From assembly GCA_902787555.1 (NCBI GenBank), contig CADAGO010000005.1:1-64000 (forward strand): 64,000 bases of DNA, written 5' to 3'. Within the stretch, counting starts at the first letter, position 1; every line of letters begins with the position of its first letter. A model generated the notes under the pieces. The model did no database searches. It saw only the letters and a list, made by a program, of their open reading frames with translations, and was not told the DNA's origin. Below are positions 1 to 7,274 of the stretch, piece after piece. The position numbers were made by a program, and so were the translations under genes. This DNA comes from an uncultured Bacteroidales bacterium. GTDB lineage: Bacteria > Bacteroidota > Bacteroidia > Bacteroidales > Bacteroidaceae.

Positions 1-507
1 AAACAGTTCGACAAAACGGCCCTCGGTACCATTCCTGCCTCCAAAGGATGTCGGATAGGGAGTCCTGTTGATGCTGTTCCAAATGTCAAAACAAATCCTG
101 TTACGCATTCTTATACGGTCTATGGCCATCGCATCAAGAATCCAACTGTTATCCGATCTGATGCCGAAAAGGTTCGCATCCAGCTTTTCTCCAGCTTCGT
201 CTACAAGCTTCACGGAAAAAGACTTCTTCTTATATAGCATTGCACTTGAACCTCTATACTTCAGCTCGCAGAAGTAGCGGGCAAGCGGGTGCAGAGAGTC
301 ATTTCCGTTAGAGTATTCGGCTATTTCAATCTCACCAGCTATGTATACATCCCCGTTCAATGATGAGGAATCGACCTTCAGGTTCACAAGGGGGAGGGAT
401 TCTTCATTCATGTGACGCCTCATTTTCTCAAAGACATTGTCCTGAGAGAATAACGGTACGGACAACATACACGCCTGAAGTAGCAAGAGAACCCGTAAGG
501 CTATCAA
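1..507 (-). CDS. CotH kinase family secreted protein, N-terminal part (cut by window edge)
   Basis: Translating the minus strand gives an open frame to the window edge. It begins with a hydrophobic signal-like stretch (LIALRVLLLLQACMLSVPLF then SQDN). Further in are motifs typical of CotH-type proteins: YKKKSFSVKLVDEAG, then FGIRSDNSWILDAMAIDR and RMRNRICFDIWNS. The same order (KNYKIQF, LRNDDDWILDA, RLRNLVASKLWND) occurs in the complete CotH gene at 11032-12741, which supports the family call. CotH proteins are kinase-fold proteins; in Bacteroidetes many are secreted with unknown substrates. The start is uncertain. I chose TTG at 507, which is preceded by AGGGGGG at a Shine-Dalgarno-like distance and begins the signal peptide directly. 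An in-frame ATG at 645 would add 46 residues and overlap the preceding gene. The C-terminus is outside the window. Confidence 0.72.
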   Translation of the reverse strand, partial: MIALRVLLLLQACMLSVPLFSQDNVFEKMRRHMNEESLPLVNLKVDSSSLNGDVYIAGEIEIAEYSNGNDSLHPLARYFCELKYRGSSAMLYKKKSFSVKLVDEAGEKLDANLFGIRSDNSWILDAMAIDRIRMRNRICFDIWNSINRTPYPTSFGGRNGTEGRFVELF

Positions 508-622
508 TGAAACTTTCCCCCCTAGTGCGTCAATCCACGAACTGCCTGCCTGGAATATACGTCCTTGACTGATGGCAAGGCAGATGCAACTATTGCCGCA
601 TTGCTGAAGCACAAAACGAACG

Positions 623-1024
623 TTATTGTTGAATTCCACAAGCATCGTACCAATTTCCGTTATACCACCATAGTGGCTTATGCAAGGATGTATCAAAATA
701 ATTATAGCCATCCGGAAGATTTGAACTCACACGGTCTACTGTCGAAAAGACATTCGGCAGAAAGCCGTCGGAAGTGTTTATAAACAGAAGTTTGGGACAG
801 GACAAGGGTGAGTATGTCTTGTTTCCTGTGGGTCCAACAGAGAGAAGATGGACAGGATAATGTATTTCCCCTTGCTTATCCAGGTTTTCTTCTTTATCTA
901 TGTAGCCATAGGCGATTCCCTGTAAAGGTATTGTACCTTCTGTAACAATGAGGTACATGTGCGTTTTGTTTATATTACTATTCGCACTCGGACGTATTGT
1001 GCTTAAAACTCTTAATACTTTCAT
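623..1024 (-). CDS. Hypothetical protein with a tail-fibre-like C-terminal motif
   Basis: A 133-residue protein of unknown function, starting at the ATG at 1024 (MKVLRVLST). A longer frame upstream would run through the promoter, so the shorter start is preferred. No signal peptide or membrane segment is visible. The C-terminus (YNYFDTSLHKPLWWYNGNW) resembles the 'FDT-LgKPiwWnG-W-DA' motif that ends many small Bacteroides proteins and phage tail or tail-fibre proteins; this is recognised from memory of the family. The gene ends just before the CotH-type gene on the same strand and may be cotranscribed with it. I cannot assign a role. Confidence 0.6.
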   Translation of the reverse strand: MKVLRVLSTIRPSANSNINKTHMYLIVTEGTIPLQGIAYGYIDKEENLDKQGEIHYPVHLLSVGPTGNKTYSPLSCPKLLFINTSDGFLPNVFSTVDRVSSNLPDGYNYFDTSLHKPLWWYNGNWYDACGIQQ

Positions 1025-1059
1025 ACTTGTTACTATTTTATATATTAATTTTGTCGCTG

Positions 1060-1087
1060 CAAAGGTACAGCAATCCTTTTCCACAAA
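1060..1087 (-). promoter_or_regulatory. Bacteroidetes-type promoter for the 623-1024 gene
   Basis: On the minus strand the -7 element TACCTTTG lies at 1060-1067, 36 bases before the ATG. A TTTG at 1084-1087 could serve as the -33 element, but its 16-base spacer is shorter than the usual 19-21. Confidence 0.55.
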
Positions 1088-1125
1088 CTGTCATACATGT
1101 AACACGAAATAAAGCAATATAAAGC

Positions 1126-1153
1126 AAAACGCCCCACAACTATGTGTGAGGCG
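1126..1153 (-). terminator. Intrinsic terminator after the TPR lipoprotein gene
   Basis: On the minus strand CGCCTCACA pairs with TGTGGGGCG (9-bp stem with one G-U pair, six-base loop), followed by TTTTGCTTTAT. It lies about 35 bases after the stop of the 1187-2908 gene. Confidence 0.65.
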
Positions 1154-1186
1154 GATTAATTTTTAATAAGAAATGCAATAAATGTA

Positions 1187-2908
1187 TTATTTGCTGAAAA
1201 TCTGCAGATTCGATGCAAGAGAAGATGCGTCGTTTATCTTAAATATCTTTTTATTCGCTCTTTCTTTCAGGTTATTTATATGTTGTGCTTTCTTCCCAAG
1301 CAGATTGGCTATCTGCGAATTGCCGAATCCATACTTAGTTAGTAGTGTGACATATCTCTCATTTTCCGTTAATTTCTTCTCAATCAATAGCATGAACAAT
1401 TCAGGATACTCATGATGTGCAAAATCTACAAAACGCTGCCATTGCTCCTCTGTTACCTTAACCATAGGATTATAAGAACAATCGTATATCTTTTGGACGA
1501 TTCCTGAATCAATCACACGATTTGTTTTTTCTAAGCTATTCAATGTGTCTAATGCAATTGTAGCTATTTTCCTGTAATTCTGAATTTTATCATTAAGGCT
1601 TTTTGTCAGGGCTTCTTGACTTAATTCAAGCTTGTGCTTATCTTCCTTTAAATCCCGTATTTTCTTTTCTGCCATATGCACAGTATTGCTCAATGACAAA
1701 ATCCTTTGATTTCTACGCTTGCGGCCAATGACAAATAGGATGATAAGAATAGCTAATGCAGCAACAAATGTAATGATAAGTAGGTAGAGTTGATTACGCG
1801 TGTTGGTCGCCTCTATCTCCTTTTGATGGGCAATCTTCTGGTTCCGGTTGTAATCGTACATCGATTTTACTTGACGCATGGCATCAATGTCTTTGTAATT
1901 TACATAGTTCTGATATGCCTGTTCATAGAGTTGAACGGTCGATAATACAGAATCTGCAAGGTGTTGTTTGCGAAATACTTTTATCAGTCCTCGATATGCG
2001 TCGAGATTATAGCCATTATCAGCCAAAAGATGATAGTAATATTTTGCAGAATCTAACTTTCCAATCCCTTCATAATATATGCCTTTCGACTCATAGTAAT
2101 GTTCCCGGCCTTTACAGATATTCCCTTCGACATCGAACAAGCCCGATTCGTGTTCAAATATGTCCATCAGTTGCTTGGCTTTCCTGAAATCATGACGAGC
2201 AAGGTAGATATGGATAGCAGGAGGATAGACACTCGCCGCTGCTTGAGGCATCCCTGCTTGCAGATACAAATCGTGGACACTATCGGTCAAAGCAAGAATT
2301 ATGGCTGTATCACTCATCAACTGATACGCACCAAGTTGTTTCTCAATTCCTCGGATTACATAATATGTGCTATCCATCATTTCAGCACATTTGCTGAACA
2401 TTTTACGAGATTCTATTTCCTCCATTGGCATCAATTGGCTATGATATATCCCTGCCATCTGCCCATAGACCTTCATCAGCGTGAGGTAATCGCAATTAGC
2501 AGCAAGGGTATCGGCCTGCTCTGTGGCATCGAGATACCACTGGAGTGCCATAGGGGCCTCATGGCGGTCACGATAGATGCAGCCCATCAGGTAGTATGCC
2601 TTCATCCGCTCGTTCGCATCCCCATGACGATCGTAATAGTCCACCACCTCCTGAAACACCGTATCGGATGGCATCTTCTTGTATAGCTTGTATGATGCAT
2701 TGGCAAAGAGCAATAAATAGAATGCCCTCTCGGAACTTCCCTTTAGCTCTTCCCCTTTAAGGGGGAGTGAGGAGAGGGTCTCGTAAGCACTATCGGGATG
2801 GGCCTCCATGAGAGCCTCTGCCCTATCCAGCACAGACCTCACTTCCTTGTCACCTGTGCAGGAGGCAAGGAACATCAAAAAAACTGATATGTATAGTAAT
2901 TTCTTCAT
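1187..2908 (-). CDS. TPR lipoprotein with a transmembrane segment and C-terminal helix-turn-helix
   Basis: 573 residues. Order: lipoprotein signal peptide with lipobox (FLASC, residues 13-17); a long helical region with TPR-like repeats (about 25-360); a hydrophobic segment LLIITFVAALAILIILFVI (about 376-394) followed by RKRR; a coiled coil rich in K and E (about 405-445); and a C-terminal LuxR-like helix-turn-helix (LTENERYVTLL then NSQIANLLGKK, about 513-555). This architecture is common in Bacteroides and Prevotella and resembles the DUF6377-type TPR regulators. The layout suggests a periplasmic sensor joined to a cytoplasmic DNA-binding domain, which is inference. No partner kinase is encoded nearby. 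The first 60 residues include a REP-like palindrome read as coding sequence (see 2743-2785). Confidence 0.85.
   Translation of the reverse strand: MKKLLYISVFLMFLASCTGDKEVRSVLDRAEALMEAHPDSAYETLSSLPLKGEELKGSSERAFYLLLFANASYKLYKKMPSDTVFQEVVDYYDRHGDANERMKAYYLMGCIYRDRHEAPMALQWYLDATEQADTLAANCDYLTLMKVYGQMAGIYHSQLMPMEEIESRKMFSKCAEMMDSTYYVIRGIEKQLGAYQLMSDTAIILALTDSVHDLYLQAGMPQAAASVYPPAIHIYLARHDFRKAKQLMDIFEHESGLFDVEGNICKGREHYYESKGIYYEGIGKLDSAKYYYHLLADNGYNLDAYRGLIKVFRKQHLADSVLSTVQLYEQAYQNYVNYKDIDAMRQVKSMYDYNRNQKIAHQKEIEATNTRNQLYLLIITFVAALAILIILFVIGRKRRNQRILSLSNTVHMAEKKIRDLKEDKHKLELSQEALTKSLNDKIQNYRKIATIALDTLNSLEKTNRVIDSGIVQKIYDCSYNPMVKVTEEQWQRFVDFAHHEYPELFMLLIEKKLTENERYVTLLTKYGFGNSQIANLLGKKAQHINNLKERANKKIFKINDASSLASNLQIFSK
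2743..2785. repeat. REP-like G/C-run palindrome inside a coding region
   Basis: CTTCCCCTTTAAGGGGGAG forms an inverted repeat inside the 1187-2908 gene, encoding SLPLKGEELKGSS. Similar CCCT...AGGG palindromes occur at 6680-6697, 24062-24077, 42331-42365 and 45951-45979 in this window, so it looks like a dispersed element that has entered a tolerant part of the gene. Confidence 0.45.
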
Positions 2909-2916
2909 ATCAGTTG

Positions 2917-2924
2917 CAAAGATA
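2917..2924 (-). promoter_or_regulatory. -7 element for the TPR lipoprotein gene
   Basis: TATCTTTG on the minus strand, 8 bases before the ATG at 2908. This implies a very short leader or a leaderless transcript. No clear -33 TTG is visible; the upstream DNA is the GGTTATT repeat tract. Confidence 0.5.
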
Positions 2925-3167
2925 GCAAAAAAAGGTTATTGGTTATTGGTTATCGGTTATTGGTTATTGAATTGCATATTTCATCGTTTTTATGCTACTT
3001 CGAGGCGTAATTTATCTTCGACGAAGTCAAAGTGGTAAAATTAGGTTATCGGTTATTGTTCTTTTAGCTTAATGGCTTAGTAGCTTAATAGGTCTAAGGT
3101 CATTTCGACAGGCTCAAGATGTATCTAAAGTCTAAAGTCTAAGGTCAAAATAGCTTAGGGACAATCA
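2925..3167. repeat. Intergenic region with GGTTATT and TCTAAAG short tandem repeats
   Basis: Five 7-base units GGTTATT (one GGTTATC) run from 2934 to 2968, and a partial copy (GGTTATCGGTTATT) recurs near 3044. Around 3123-3145 the trimer-like run TCTAAAGTCTAAAGTCTAAGG appears. No gene is supported here. These look like slippage-prone minisatellites between the TPR gene and the RNA unit. Confidence 0.6.
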
Positions 3168-3182
3168 GCTAATTCAAAAGGG

Positions 3183-3219
3183 AAAAACAGCCGACTCAAT
3201 CGGGAAGATGAGTCGGCTG
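3183..3219 (-). terminator. Intrinsic terminator of RNA unit copy 1
   Basis: On the minus strand CAGCCGACTC and GAGTCGGCTG form a perfect 10-bp stem with a 12-base loop, directly followed by TTTTT. Confidence 0.8.
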
Positions 3220-3356
3220 AAAAGGGTAATTGCCTATAGTCATCCGGTCGGATGACTAAAGCCATCCAATTGGACGGCTAAAGGCGGATGACCGTCTGCC
3301 TTTAGTCGACTACCCTCGAACTTATAATAATGGAATGGGAATAGTATGCGGAATTT
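3183..3356 (-). ncRNA. Predicted structured small RNA (or leaderless micro-gene), copy 1
   Basis: Predicted transcript of about 174 nt starting a few bases after the -7 box and ending at the terminator. Minus-strand stem-loops in order: AAAGGC with GCCTTT (3279-3302); AGCCGTCCAATTGGATGGCT, a near-palindrome with one G-U pair (3260-3279); AGTCATCCG with CGGATGACT (3238-3257); then the terminator. Several arms can also pair alternatively: GGTCATCCG with CGGATGACT, and GACGG with CCGTC. So two exclusive folds are possible. No known RNA family was recognised. An alternative reading is the 39-codon frame at 3240-3359. Confidence 0.55.
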
Positions 3357-3359
3357 CAC
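3240..3359 (-). CDS. Possible leaderless 39-residue small protein, copy 1
   Basis: A GTG codon at 3359, three bases past the -7 box, opens a 39-codon frame (MKFRILFPFHYYKFEG... ending FSHPTG) that stops before the terminator. The frame is also open in copy 2 with one amino-acid change (F7 to L) and one silent change. Its codons overlap the stem-loops, so conservation of the frame may just reflect recent duplication. Leaderless GTG translation is possible but unproven. A longer in-frame extension to 3446 would run through the promoter and is not favoured. Confidence 0.25.
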   Translation of the reverse strand: MKFRILFPFHYYKFEGSRLKADGHPPLAVQLDGFSHPTG

Positions 3360-3361
3360 CA

Positions 3362-3393
3362 CAAAGATACAAAAAGAATTCTCCGTTTCCAAA
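3362..3393 (-). promoter_or_regulatory. Consensus Bacteroidetes promoter of RNA unit copy 1
   Basis: On the minus strand: TTTG (3390-3393), a 20-base spacer, TATCTTTG (3362-3369). Both elements are unchanged in copy 2, although the spacer has substitutions. Confidence 0.75.
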
Positions 3394-3479
3394 TAATTCA
3401 TAAAGTTTTTTTTTGGAAAGCAGGAATTCAAGCGTTGTTCTCGCACAAAAAATACTTTGCTTTAGATGGATGATATTTT

Positions 3480-5741
3480 TTACAAATAATGGGCTGTAAT
3501 AGATTGTTTAGATTGGGTCATTTGCTGAGGAGTTCCTGTAAATATTACCTTACCTCCTTTTTCTCCTGGACCTGGTCCCATCTCTATAATATAATCGGCT
3601 GATTTGATGATATCGAGATTGTGTTCGATGATATACAGGGTATTTCCATTCTGCACCATCTGGTTGAAAAGACTGATGAGCCGATGAATGTCTTTGGGAT
3701 GAAGTCCGTCTGTGGGTTCATCTATGATGAATATCTTACCATTTTCGCCCAAATAAGATGCCATCTTCAGTCGTTGGAGTTCTCCCCCTGAGAGAGTGGA
3801 AAGTGCTTGATTGAGATGAATATAACCTAATCCCATATCCATCATCGGTTTGAGTTTTTCTTCAATAACAGTACCTTTGAAGAAATCACTTGCCAAACGA
3901 ACAGAGAGATCCATCACCTGAGCTATATTGAGTGTTTTGCTACCGTCTGTACTTGTGACTGTGTATTGAAGTGCTTCATTAGAATAGCGCAATCCTCCAC
4001 ATGCTTCACAGATGGTTTCGATGTTGTCCATAAATGCCATTTCGGAGATAATCACACCTTTACCTCCACAAACAGGACAGGCACCTTTGCCATTAAAGGT
4101 GAAGTATTGTTCTTTTATTTTATGTTTCCTAGCAAAGAGTTTACGAATATCGGGTGCTACATCCATATAAGTGGCAGGAGTGGAACGAAGACTGATACCT
4201 ATATTCTTCTGACTGATATAGATAATATCTTCGTTCTGCTGCCATTTTTTTCTAAAACATTCCATCAGCGAACTCTTACCTGAACCTGCAACACCAGCTA
4301 TGACACAAAAAGTATTCAAAGGTAAATCTACACTTACATCATCGATATTATGCAATGTAACATTTTTCAAGGCAAACATTCCAGCAGGTTTGCGGGGATA
4401 AGGATTTATGTCGCATGAAACACTTAACATACTACCTGTAGCAGTATCACTTTTCAACAGTTCATCATACGTGCCTTCGAACACTATATTTCCTCCGTCT
4501 ATTCCTGGTCCAGGACCCATATCCACTATATGGTCTGCAATACTTATCATTTCTTTGTGGTGCTCTACTAAGAGTACTGTATTGCCTGCATCACGTAACC
4601 GCTGAACAGACTTACGTATCAGTTGAATATCATGATGATGAAGCCCGATGCTTGGTTCATCAAGAATATACAACACATCTGACAACGATGAATTAATGTA
4701 TTTAGCTATCTTACAGCGTTGTGCTTCACCTCCTGAAAGGGTACCGACAGCACGATCAAGACTCAAGTATCCAAGCCCAATATCATCAAGTGCAGTGAGA
4801 CGTGCTTCGATAGTTTGCTTTAAATCTACAGCTAAAGGTGATGTCAACGAATGTATCCATTCTTTCAACCTGGAGATTGACATACTGCAAACTTCAGCTA
4901 TATTCTTTCCTTCTATCTTGCATGAAAGCACTCGAGGAGAAAGACGTGTTCCACCACAATCTGGACAAATACCCATACGTAACATAGGATTGAGTACAGC
5001 ACTATGTAGCAGTCCTTCTTCTGAATTGATGATGCTACGATACATACGAGGAATTAATCCTTCGTATTTAGCTGTCTTTGGCCAATTAGATGGTGGATTC
5101 TTTAAGCGTATTTGTGGACTGTTCAAAAACAAATCAAGTTCTTTAGGTGAATAATCACATATCTTCTTATCAAGATCGAACAAACCACTATGAGCATAAC
5201 GTATCCATCGCCAGCCACCCTTACCAAATGCTATATAATGAATGGTATCTTCATCATTAAGACTTTTATTGAAATCTACTAACTTATGAATATCCAATTC
5301 TCGTATTTCACCTAATCCTGAACAACGAGGACAACTGCCCTCTGGATGATTGAAACTGAAAGATTCAGCATAACCTACAAATGGTTTACCTACCCTTGAA
5401 AACAACAGTCGAAGTAATGCATAGATATCTGTATAAGTTCCGACAGTAGAGCGAGAATTGTTTGCCGGCTTCTTCTGATCTATAACAATAGCTATAGGAA
5501 GATTTTCTATAGAATCAACATGAGGACGACCATATTTAGGAAGATATTGCTGTACGAAAGTAGGAAATGTATCATTCAATTCCCTTCTAGACTTAGCAGC
5601 GATAGTATCAAGAACTAATGAACTCTTACCTGAACCAGATACACCAGTAAAGACTGTTATCTGATGTTTAGGTATGCAAAGCGAAACATGATTCAGATTG
5701 TTTTCGTATGCTCCATTTATCTTGATGAAATGATTGACCAT
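3480..5741 (-). CDS. UvrA-like excinuclease ATPase (short, UvrA2 type)
   Basis: 753 residues, shorter than housekeeping UvrA (about 940). Two ABC ATPase halves: Walker A GVSGSGKSSL (about 33-42) and GVAGSGKSSL in the second half; signatures LSGGEAQR and LSGGELQR; Walker B YILDEPSIGLH and FIIDEPTDGLH. Zinc-type CxxC pairs are present (CPRCSG, CPDCGG, CPVCGG, CEACGG). UvrA2 proteins typically lack the UvrB-binding domain and are linked to DNA-damage tolerance or resistance to DNA-binding drugs (DrrC-like); the substrate here is unknown. About 275 bases of AT-rich DNA with no recognised gene separate it from coaB upstream. Confidence 0.9.
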   Translation of the reverse strand: MVNHFIKINGAYENNLNHVSLCIPKHQITVFTGVSGSGKSSLVLDTIAAKSRRELNDTFPTFVQQYLPKYGRPHVDSIENLPIAIVIDQKKPANNSRSTVGTYTDIYALLRLLFSRVGKPFVGYAESFSFNHPEGSCPRCSGLGEIRELDIHKLVDFNKSLNDEDTIHYIAFGKGGWRWIRYAHSGLFDLDKKICDYSPKELDLFLNSPQIRLKNPPSNWPKTAKYEGLIPRMYRSIINSEEGLLHSAVLNPMLRMGICPDCGGTRLSPRVLSCKIEGKNIAEVCSMSISRLKEWIHSLTSPLAVDLKQTIEARLTALDDIGLGYLSLDRAVGTLSGGEAQRCKIAKYINSSLSDVLYILDEPSIGLHHHDIQLIRKSVQRLRDAGNTVLLVEHHKEMISIADHIVDMGPGPGIDGGNIVFEGTYDELLKSDTATGSMLSVSCDINPYPRKPAGMFALKNVTLHNIDDVSVDLPLNTFCVIAGVAGSGKSSLMECFRKKWQQNEDIIYISQKNIGISLRSTPATYMDVAPDIRKLFARKHKIKEQYFTFNGKGACPVCGGKGVIISEMAFMDNIETICEACGGLRYSNEALQYTVTSTDGSKTLNIAQVMDLSVRLASDFFKGTVIEEKLKPMMDMGLGYIHLNQALSTLSGGELQRLKMASYLGENGKIFIIDEPTDGLHPKDIHRLISLFNQMVQNGNTLYIIEHNLDIIKSADYIIEMGPGPGEKGGKVIFTGTPQQMTQSKQSITAHYL

Positions 5742-6017
5742 CTTTCAGAACTTTATTATAAATAATAATCTTTCTTTTTTATCTTTATAAGGAATGATTT
5801 GTTGATGATATTATAGTAAAGAAAATATTGATAACTTTTTTAATATATATGTTTTTCAGTAAGTTACATGATACTTGAATTGTAGAAAAACAGTAGATAA
5901 AAAAATGAAAAAAAAGTGCTTAAAAATTTGGTGGTTTCAAAAGAATGTTTGGTATACAAAAGTTTGAAATATGCAAATTTTTTAATCATTATTTTTAAAA
6001 AAGTTTTCAACTACTTT

Positions 6018-6728
6018 TCAACATGTTTTCAACAATTTCTGCATCTCATCAATAATATCTATTGCACACTCTTTTTTGTCCTTTAAAGGGTATTCAGTCT
6101 TTGAATTAGAGCTGATGATAGTAATTTTATTGGTATCATGACGGAAGCCTGCACCTTTGTCATTAAGTGAATTAAGCACGATGAAATCGAAGTTTTTACG
6201 CTTCATTTTATCCTGTGCATTGGTTTCTTCGTCATTAGTTTCGAGTGCAAAACCTATCAGAAGCTGATTATCAGTTTTTATTCTACCTAAAGCGGCTGCT
6301 ATATCTTTTGTAGGTTTTAGGCGTATGATGAGTTCATCACCTTTACGTTTAATTTTATTGGGTGCTACTGTCTCTGGTGTGAAGTCAGCTACTGCTGCAC
6401 AGAGAATAGCTGCATTCATTCGTGGATAGATGTCCATACAGGCTTCGTACATCTGTTGGGCTGATTCTACATTGGTGAGATGTAGTCGTGGGTGTGTGAA
6501 GATTGGTGACTGAATGGTAACAGGTCCTAACACAAGATATACTTCAAATCCTCTATTCAGACATTCTTCAGCAAGGGCTATTCCCATTTTGCCAGAAGAA
6601 TAGTTACCAATAAAACGTACAGGATCAATCTTTTCGTAAGTAGGTCCTGCTGTGATAAGGATGGAACAGTTCTTCTCTAACTTCCCTGAAGGGGAGAGTT
6701 GTGTTACATTATTATTTGAAGTAGTCAT
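6018..6728 (-). CDS. coaB: Phosphopantothenate-cysteine ligase (CoaB half of a split CoaBC)
   Basis: 236 residues. It joins 4'-phosphopantothenate to cysteine in coenzyme A synthesis. Typical motifs: ILITAGPTYEKIDPVRFIGN (about 23-42), SSGKMG, AAVADFTP, NKIKR and GFALET. In most Bacteroidetes and other bacteria CoaB is the C-terminal half of one CoaBC polypeptide; here it has its own ATG at 6728, overlapping the end of coaC by a few bases in another frame, so translational coupling is likely. Its first 22 residues (TSNNNVTQLSPSGKLEK) are not conserved and contain a REP-like palindrome (CTTCCCTGAAGGGGAG). Last gene of the dnaN-exonuclease-coaC-coaB run. Confidence 0.9.
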   Translation of the reverse strand: MTTSNNNVTQLSPSGKLEKNCSILITAGPTYEKIDPVRFIGNYSSGKMGIALAEECLNRGFEVYLVLGPVTIQSPIFTHPRLHLTNVESAQQMYEACMDIYPRMNAAILCAAVADFTPETVAPNKIKRKGDELIIRLKPTKDIAAALGRIKTDNQLLIGFALETNDEETNAQDKMKRKNFDFIVLNSLNDKGAGFRHDTNKITIISSNSKTEYPLKDKKECAIDIIDEMQKLLKTC

Positions 6729-7254
6729 TTAAGATACTGATGATGTTTTCGGGTTCTTCCATTCGTCCTTTTCCTTCAAGATGGCTGGCAAGGAATCCTG
6801 TACCTGGTTCAATGATATGATTGCCATATGACTTCAAAGTTTCAAGATTGCGTTGGGTTGAAGGATGGGCATACATATCGAGGTCCATAGCCGGAGCGAT
6901 GAACACAGGAGCCTTCATGGAAAGATAGGTGGTGATGAGCATATTGTCGGCTATACCATTAGCCATCTTTCCTATTGTACTGGCTGTAGCTGGAGCGATA
7001 AGCATAGCATCAGCCCATAATCCAAGATCTACATGAGAGTGCCAAGTACCATCACGCTGGGCAAAGAACTCACTGATGACAGGTTTGCTGGTCAAGGCAG
7101 AAAGTGTGATTGGAGTGATGAATTCCTTTCCTGCTGGAGTAATCACAACCTGCACTTCTGCTCCTTGTTTGATGAGTCCACGAATGATGAGACAGGCCTT
7201 ATAAGCTGCTATACTGCCTGTTATTCCAAGTACGATATGTTTTCCCTTCAGCAT
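6712..7254 (-). CDS. coaC: Phosphopantothenoylcysteine decarboxylase (CoaC half of a split CoaBC)
   Basis: 180 residues; HFCD-family flavoprotein that decarboxylates phosphopantothenoylcysteine. Motifs: LGITGSIAAYKA at the N-terminus (FMN site), WHSHVDLGLWAD containing the catalytic His, APATASTIGKMANGIADN, and PAMDLDMY. Starts at the ATG at 7254 (MLKGKHIVLG); an in-frame TTG 8 codons upstream would overlap the exonuclease stop. The end (ILNDYFK then stop) falls where the CoaB half would normally continue, and the overlapping ATG of coaB follows in another frame. Either a real split gene or a single-base frameshift. Confidence 0.88.
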   Translation of the reverse strand: MLKGKHIVLGITGSIAAYKACLIIRGLIKQGAEVQVVITPAGKEFITPITLSALTSKPVISEFFAQRDGTWHSHVDLGLWADAMLIAPATASTIGKMANGIADNMLITTYLSMKAPVFIAPAMDLDMYAHPSTQRNLETLKSYGNHIIEPGTGFLASHLEGKGRMEEPENIISILNDYFK

Positions 7255-7274
7255 AATATTGAAAATTTGAAATA

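Larger units (their letters stand above)
3168..3415 (-). repeat. Duplicated promoter-RNA-terminator unit, copy 1
   Basis: About 245 bp shared with 23457-23702 at roughly 97% identity by eye; I count about seven differences. Similarity begins at GCTAATTCAAAAGGGA and ends in a run of T after TAAAG, after which the flanks are unrelated. Inside, on the minus strand, are a consensus promoter (3362-3393), a stem-loop-rich transcribed region and an intrinsic terminator (3183-3219). There are no terminal inverted repeats or transposase gene. Confidence 0.85.

Noticed and set aside
623-1024. Prophage remnant, suggested by a tail-fibre-like motif here and an S74-like motif in 27183-28400
   Set aside because: No integrase, capsid, terminase or att sites occur; these motifs are also common on Bacteroidetes surface proteins.
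2099-2686. Long plus-strand open frames opposite real genes (for example 2099-2686, 21513-22319, 17129-17680)
   Set aside because: They are antisense to well-supported genes, have no recognisable domains or start context, and reflect the codon bias of the true strand.
3240-3446. A 68-residue minus-strand frame over RNA unit copy 1
   Set aside because: Its first part runs through the -33/-7 promoter elements, so only the GTG-initiated 39-codon portion could be translated from that transcript.
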